Under the pieces are notes generated by a model. It saw nothing but the letters and a program-made list of their open reading frames with translations, was not told the DNA's origin and ran no database searches. From Paracyclopina nana (Eukaryota; Arthropoda; Copepoda; Cyclopoida; Cyclopettidae), in assembly GCA_019096065.1 (NCBI GenBank), contig JAGUCH010000001.1, positions 8,246,001 to 8,310,000 of the forward strand: a stretch of 64,000 bases of DNA, read 5' to 3'. Positions 59,225 through 64,000 of the stretch are shown here, piece by piece. The position numbers and the translations under genes are program-made. Position 1 is the stretch's first letter. Each line of letters starts with the position of its first letter.

Positions 59225-59735
59225 TACATGTCTTGCCCGACACATTTGGTAAAGTTGTAAAATGCCCGATACATTTTTGATAGTTCATTTACCTATTAAT
59301 TAAAGACTGCACTACAATTTAATGTTACATTGGCGTTTTTTATGTTGCTGCCTATTTCATAAGCTAGTGTGGGCTAAAACATTTTTGCATTTAGAGCTAG
59401 AGTTTACTAAACAACAATTACATGGAATTTAAAAAAATAATCTTACTGTCTGTCTGCAGCTTGACAATGAAGACAGGAGTGCAGAAGTCATTGCTGATAC
59501 ACTTTTTACAAATAAAAAAAAAATTAAGAAGTGTACTAAGATGTGTCGGACATTTTACAACTGGGTCGTGTCTTTCATTTTGCAACTTGTCTAAACCTGT
59601 CGAACATTTAGCATTCTATTTGTCGGACATTTTACTACTATGACAAATCTGTCGGGCAAAAAACGTTGTAGATGTCGGTCATTTTCCAACTAGGTGTGTC
59701 GGACACTTTACAACTTGATTTTCGGACAAAAAAAG
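59225..59735. repeat. Degenerate TGTCGGACATTTTACAA motif array
   Basis: The word TGTCGG(A/G)CATTTTACAAC and variants recurs at about 59540, 59597, 59622, 59649, 59672 and 59696; at the left end (59233-59275) it appears inverted. Opposed arrays at both ends suggest a small transposon with subterminal repeats. Confidence 0.6.
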
Positions 59736-59784
59736 TTCCCCCATATGCAGTACAAATGGTCAATATAAAATGCCCAACCTCACA

Positions 59785-60300
59785 CTGATGTCACCAAACA
59801 TTGCCCAAATTCAAATCACCTAAATCTGCCAAGATTTATACGTCCATCGTCAAAATTAGAGCTCTGTATTTTGATGAGTAGATCGTTCTCAAAACGTTCC
59901 GAAAAACAGCCTAAAGGTGGCCGGCCGGCCTACGATAGCACGACATCTATCCGTTTTTGTTCCACCGTTTATTATATTATGTTACCCTATTTTTTATTTG
60001 GTATTTGGTAATTGTACCGAGAAGCCATGAACCCCTCAAAATTTCGTTCCGATAGGAGTTTTAGTATGAGCTGTACCTTAGTAAATTTTTTCCAAAAAAA
60101 GTTCAGCTGTTGTTAAGAACGAGATACTCTCATCAAATCTCAGTGCTCTCTCAAAATATGTTTCAGATAAAGATCGAGCTGAGTGTCGCTTAGTTTAGAT
60201 TGGCAGCAGCTCAAGAAGGATCCAGAAGTGAGTTTGGGTATTTTTGAACAACATCGGTGAGATTTAGGTGATTTGGGGCAATTTCGGCAAATTTTTTTTT
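59785..60300. mobile_element. Possible inverted-repeat element
   Basis: ATTGCCCAAATTCAAATCACC (left, about 59795) and GGTGATTTGGGGCAATTT (right, about 60268) are near complements, as are the adjacent CCTAAATCT words. About 500 bp, non-coding. Confidence 0.45.
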
Positions 60301-63300
60301 TTACAATTCTGCATGAGTTTCAGCGTTTTTTTGCGCAAGTTTTTTTCCGTTTGGACAAGCCACAAATGAGTTTGTGTGAGGCTACGTACTGTATGTTGTT
60401 TTGTTAAGAATTTGACCTTTCCAACATTTGGTGAAGGATTATACTGAATTCATCTCCATTGGCACTTTTTTGCCTCATCATCATTTGACCAGCAGTGACA
60501 ACTTTGTTGCCAACGCACGAGAGCGAGAGGCACAATTTTATGACCTTCAACTTTGGGTTTTGGATAGGGCTAAAGAAATTCGTTCAAGCTAATTATATGT
60601 GGGGATGACGCATTGTTACCTGATAAATCTTGCGCTTAGACTTGAAATCAGTCTGGTCTAAAACAGACAAGAGCCGTAGCTGTGACTATTCGCTCAATTC
60701 TCGTGCTCTAACGATGCTGAAATCTTTAACATTGAGAATCTGAAATTTCATTCGCAAGTTCGAGCTTCACAAAACGCAACCTCGACAGTAGCATTCCTAA
60801 AGTCCAATAAATTACCTCTGAAGCTTCAAGCTCAACTCCGATGATACCATGAAAAATCCGATTCTGAGTAAAATTAAGTAGCCTAGCAAAGTCAGCATGC
60901 ATTACAAAAATGCGGAATAAATTCAAAAACTTCTATGTGCAATAAAGGAAAATGTAGATGATGACACGCTGCCAAAGGTACAAATTATGTTTGAAATCAT
61001 GAAAATGTTAAATACAATAATTCAATAAATTACACTAAGCACAGGCTGTTGCGATATCAAGACCCGATTCCACAGAATTTCTTATATGACTCAAGATCTA
61101 AATCCCAAGGCTACTCCTTATTTCTTGCTTTATTTATTGCCATTTTCGAAACAAAGGGAAAATATGCGCCATGAATTTTAAAAAAGGATTGCGGTCGTTG
61201 AATACATGGTCAATTTTTCACTAGTGCTTAAATGTCGACCGCCATCAAAGCCCAGCATTGAGCCTAATTGAGATTGTCTAGCTTGAAAAAGACAATGCCC
61301 CGATTCATTGCGATGTGATTTGATGATTATTGTCTCAATGTCAACTTCTTGGAGGTGGCTAAATAAAATTTGCCCATTTGTACAGTAGCAGAAATCTGAT
61401 CGCAAATTACAAGTTTCAGGTTACATAAATTATTTGTACCCAGTGGTACTTTGGGTTTAGCTGACGTGTCCATTTATGACAAAAAAGAACAATCAGGGTT
61501 ATTTGCCTGCAGAAACATTTTAAGGAGACATGAGACTACCCACTTTGTATCAAAGCAATTGAGAAAACTCTAGTAGCAAAAATGCGCTTATGAAGGTCAT
61601 CTGCAGGCACAAAAGTTGTCCTCTGTCTTTCAGGTAGATGTGAAATAGTAAAACCAAGGATTCACAATAATTTACAATACTGATAAGAAGATGTGTCGAA
61701 ATTTTCTTGACCATTTTCTTCTTCGCCTTCCTCTCGTTTGTTTAAAGCGCCCATCAAGATGGTCGAGTGGTTTTTTTCCCTTTTTTTCTCAAGCTTTACA
61801 ACTGCTCAAAGCGTACATTGGTGAGAGCCGATTAGTTTGATATCTTAGAGCGTAAGTCTTGCTAAAAAAGCGTTCAATATAATAGCCATTTTTCAATTGC
61901 ATAAAAAAGTGCCCAAATGCAATTCGACTAACCATTGTATGAGAATTGCTAAACCAGCATTTTTCAGCCCAAAATACCCAAGGGCATGTCAGCACATTTT
62001 TCATGATTGTCCTGCTATAAAAAGGCTGTCAAAAAAGAATTCCATTTTGGCAAAGATTTCCCAAGTCTACATTCCACCTATGCAATGGCCACAATCAACC
62101 CCTAGCTAATGGCTACCTCCCACCAAAAACTTAGCAGAATTTGTGAATAACTCGGCTGGACTCCAACACATTGGAAGCACCAAAAAGATGGCTAACTCAC
62201 TTTGCACCAAGCCTTAATTTGCATGATTATTTGCAAAAAATTCTATCCACGGAAAACGATTGAGGAATCCAAGTTGAAGTCGAGCCCATCCTGACCAAGA
62301 TTGACCATGGAAAAGTGAAGAAGTCATTTATCGAGATGGACAATCTCAATAGACGAAAGTAACAAAGAAAATAACGGTTGAAGAGGGACATTTTACGATA
62401 AATACGCAATGGACTTCCCAATTTTTTTCGAATTCACTAAAAATTGTCAGCACATGCTTCATTCCACTTTCATGGTCACACATAAATATAAAAGTCAACG
62501 TAGTTTTACTTTTTTAGCTTAAAGATATCATCGCTCAAAGAAACATCAGATGGTGCTATGAAGATAACATTGTAATTGGAAGAAAACGCATTTTTACGAG
62601 AAAGCATGCTCGTGACACATAATTCCAAATAGAAATTGACAATGTGCCCCAATATCCCGCTCAAGAATGCCCCAAAGAAAATGCATGAAAAACACCTGAA
62701 GTAATTAAGCAGAAATTCTTGACAAGTTTCAGATCGTTTATAAGTCAACTTGATAGGCAACGAACATTTTTATGGCAACTTATTCTACAGTATCACTTAT
62801 ATTTTCAGCTTAATTAAATATTATATCTCAAACCAAGAAACATGAACAGAGCTGATTCGTTTTGAGAAGAAATAGCAAAATGTGCCCATGAAAACGGTGC
62901 TCGGCGCCAAGCTGAACCAGTAATCAGCAGCTAAGTCATCAGCAGACTCACTTTTCCCATTGACATATTTAATTCCACAAAGTACTAAATGGGTCTTTCA
63001 AGACCCATTAAGTTTCTTAATAAAAGTTTAAAGTTTACTTTTATAAGTAAGCTGACTTTTTTAGACAGCTCAAATCTCAGCAATCTCAGCTTAATGTTTA
63101 AATTGTTCAGCCCTCAAGAGATATGTAAATTGGCTGCAACTTGATAAAATGTTAGCATACAAATGGGGTTTTAGAGCATTGTCCCAGCTTTGTGACACAA
63201 GCAAGAAATTAGGAGGATTTATGGTACGTACGCATGGTTGGACCGCAAGTAGTGGCTCCGGCGTGCCCATGAATTGAGCTCGAGTTTCTTCGGGTTTCAC

Positions 63301-64000
63301 TTGTGCGACATGATGATGACTTCACATGTGAGAACCTCTTGACCAATTCAATTGACTTTGACCTCTAGAGGCGGAAACTAGCAAGTTTTCCGAACTCTGG
63401 CACCATCACAAGTTTTAGCATATGAAAGGACCCAGCCACGAAATGAGAAAATACTTGCTATTCACGGTGAGTTATAAACGCGGCATCAATGGCCTTTGTA
63501 AATAAAGGAGCTGCTTATTGTCATTCAGTAGATCCTTCCCAAAAAAGTAATTGTTTCCGCCAATACCATTGACGGAAAAGTCATATGGCATCAAGGGGAT
63601 GCAGAAGTGAACGTTTTGCCTTAGGTAAAAATGCATCGCTTTTTTGACTTTCAAACGAATTTATTTGCTGACCATATTACATCGGGAAATGGACGCAAAA
63701 AAAACCCAGAGCTCTATGAAAGGCTCTGTTTGAAGTTATGATGTCGAAAGCACCACAGGCATCATGGCTTCTAACGTGAGCAAGTACTTTTCAAAAATAG
63801 GTCTCAATTACTAATGAAACTCTTGAAACCTAAATAAAACTTTAGGCTGTTTTATGGAACTGAGGGGCGCAATCAAAGTCCAAAAATACCCGGGTATTGG
63901 CAAATTTGCTTAAAAAAATACCACTGCACTGAGTTTTATCAACTTCATGTCATTAATTTGAAAAAACGCCTCAAATTCGTCAAAAAATTACCGATATTAA
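60301..64000. other. Gene-poor AT-rich DNA to the end of the window
   Basis: No gene, RNA gene or strong repeat was recognised apart from the diverged repeat at about 62865-62960. Short reading frames here have no motif support. Confidence 0.4.

Overview
The window is a stretch of animal nuclear genome: genes are split by short GT-AG introns, carry AATAAA signals, and sit among many inactive transposable elements. An FMRFamide-receptor-like GPCR pair, an arthropod-type nicotinic acetylcholine receptor (nAChR) subunit, a CYP2-clan P450 exon and a cysteine-octapeptide-repeat secreted protein suggest an arthropod, perhaps a crustacean such as a copepod. The taxon is inference; nothing in the sequence proves it.

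Layout. 1-8.3 kb: the 3' part of a BEL/Pao LTR retrotransposon (gag end, protease, RT, RNase H, integrase, one in-frame TGA), followed unusually by a second gene of about 1,050 codons (gag-like, RS-rich, zinc-knuckle) and a 3' LTR. 8.3-15.7 kb: an orphan P450 exon among MITEs, foldback elements and two tandem arrays. 15.7-23.0 kb: a heavily mutated, 5'-truncated Ty3/Gypsy-like retroelement with an env-like third ORF and a 199-bp 3' LTR. 24.6-27.3 kb: a 7-coding-exon GPCR (+). 29.1-36.1 kb: an nAChR subunit gene (-) with nine common exons and three separate candidate terminal exons for M4 and the C-tail. 36.4-44.2 kb: one 7.8-kb DNA transposon with CACTA-containing terminal inverted repeats, subterminal AACTTA-type motifs, a leftward transposase gene and a rightward spliced second gene, the latter broken by a nested 102-bp element. 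45.6-47.1 kb: an OTU-family protease (+) with a Ser/Tyr-rich N-terminus. 47.2-47.7 kb: a Ly6/quiver-like GPI protein (-). 48.8-50.7 kb: a second GPCR (-). 53.1-55.4 kb: a secreted Cys-repeat protein (-) with a TATA box. 55.4-64 kb: gene-poor DNA with a tRNA-like sequence and several inverted-repeat elements.

Host genes have a neuronal flavour: two neuropeptide-type GPCRs, an nAChR subunit and a Ly6-type protein, a family whose members can modulate nAChRs. The most interesting observations are the three candidate terminal exons of the nAChR, the two-gene CACTA-like transposon with its nested insertion, and the extra zinc-knuckle gene downstream of BEL/Pao pol. Exon boundaries were derived by hand from splice motifs and reading phase and need transcript support.
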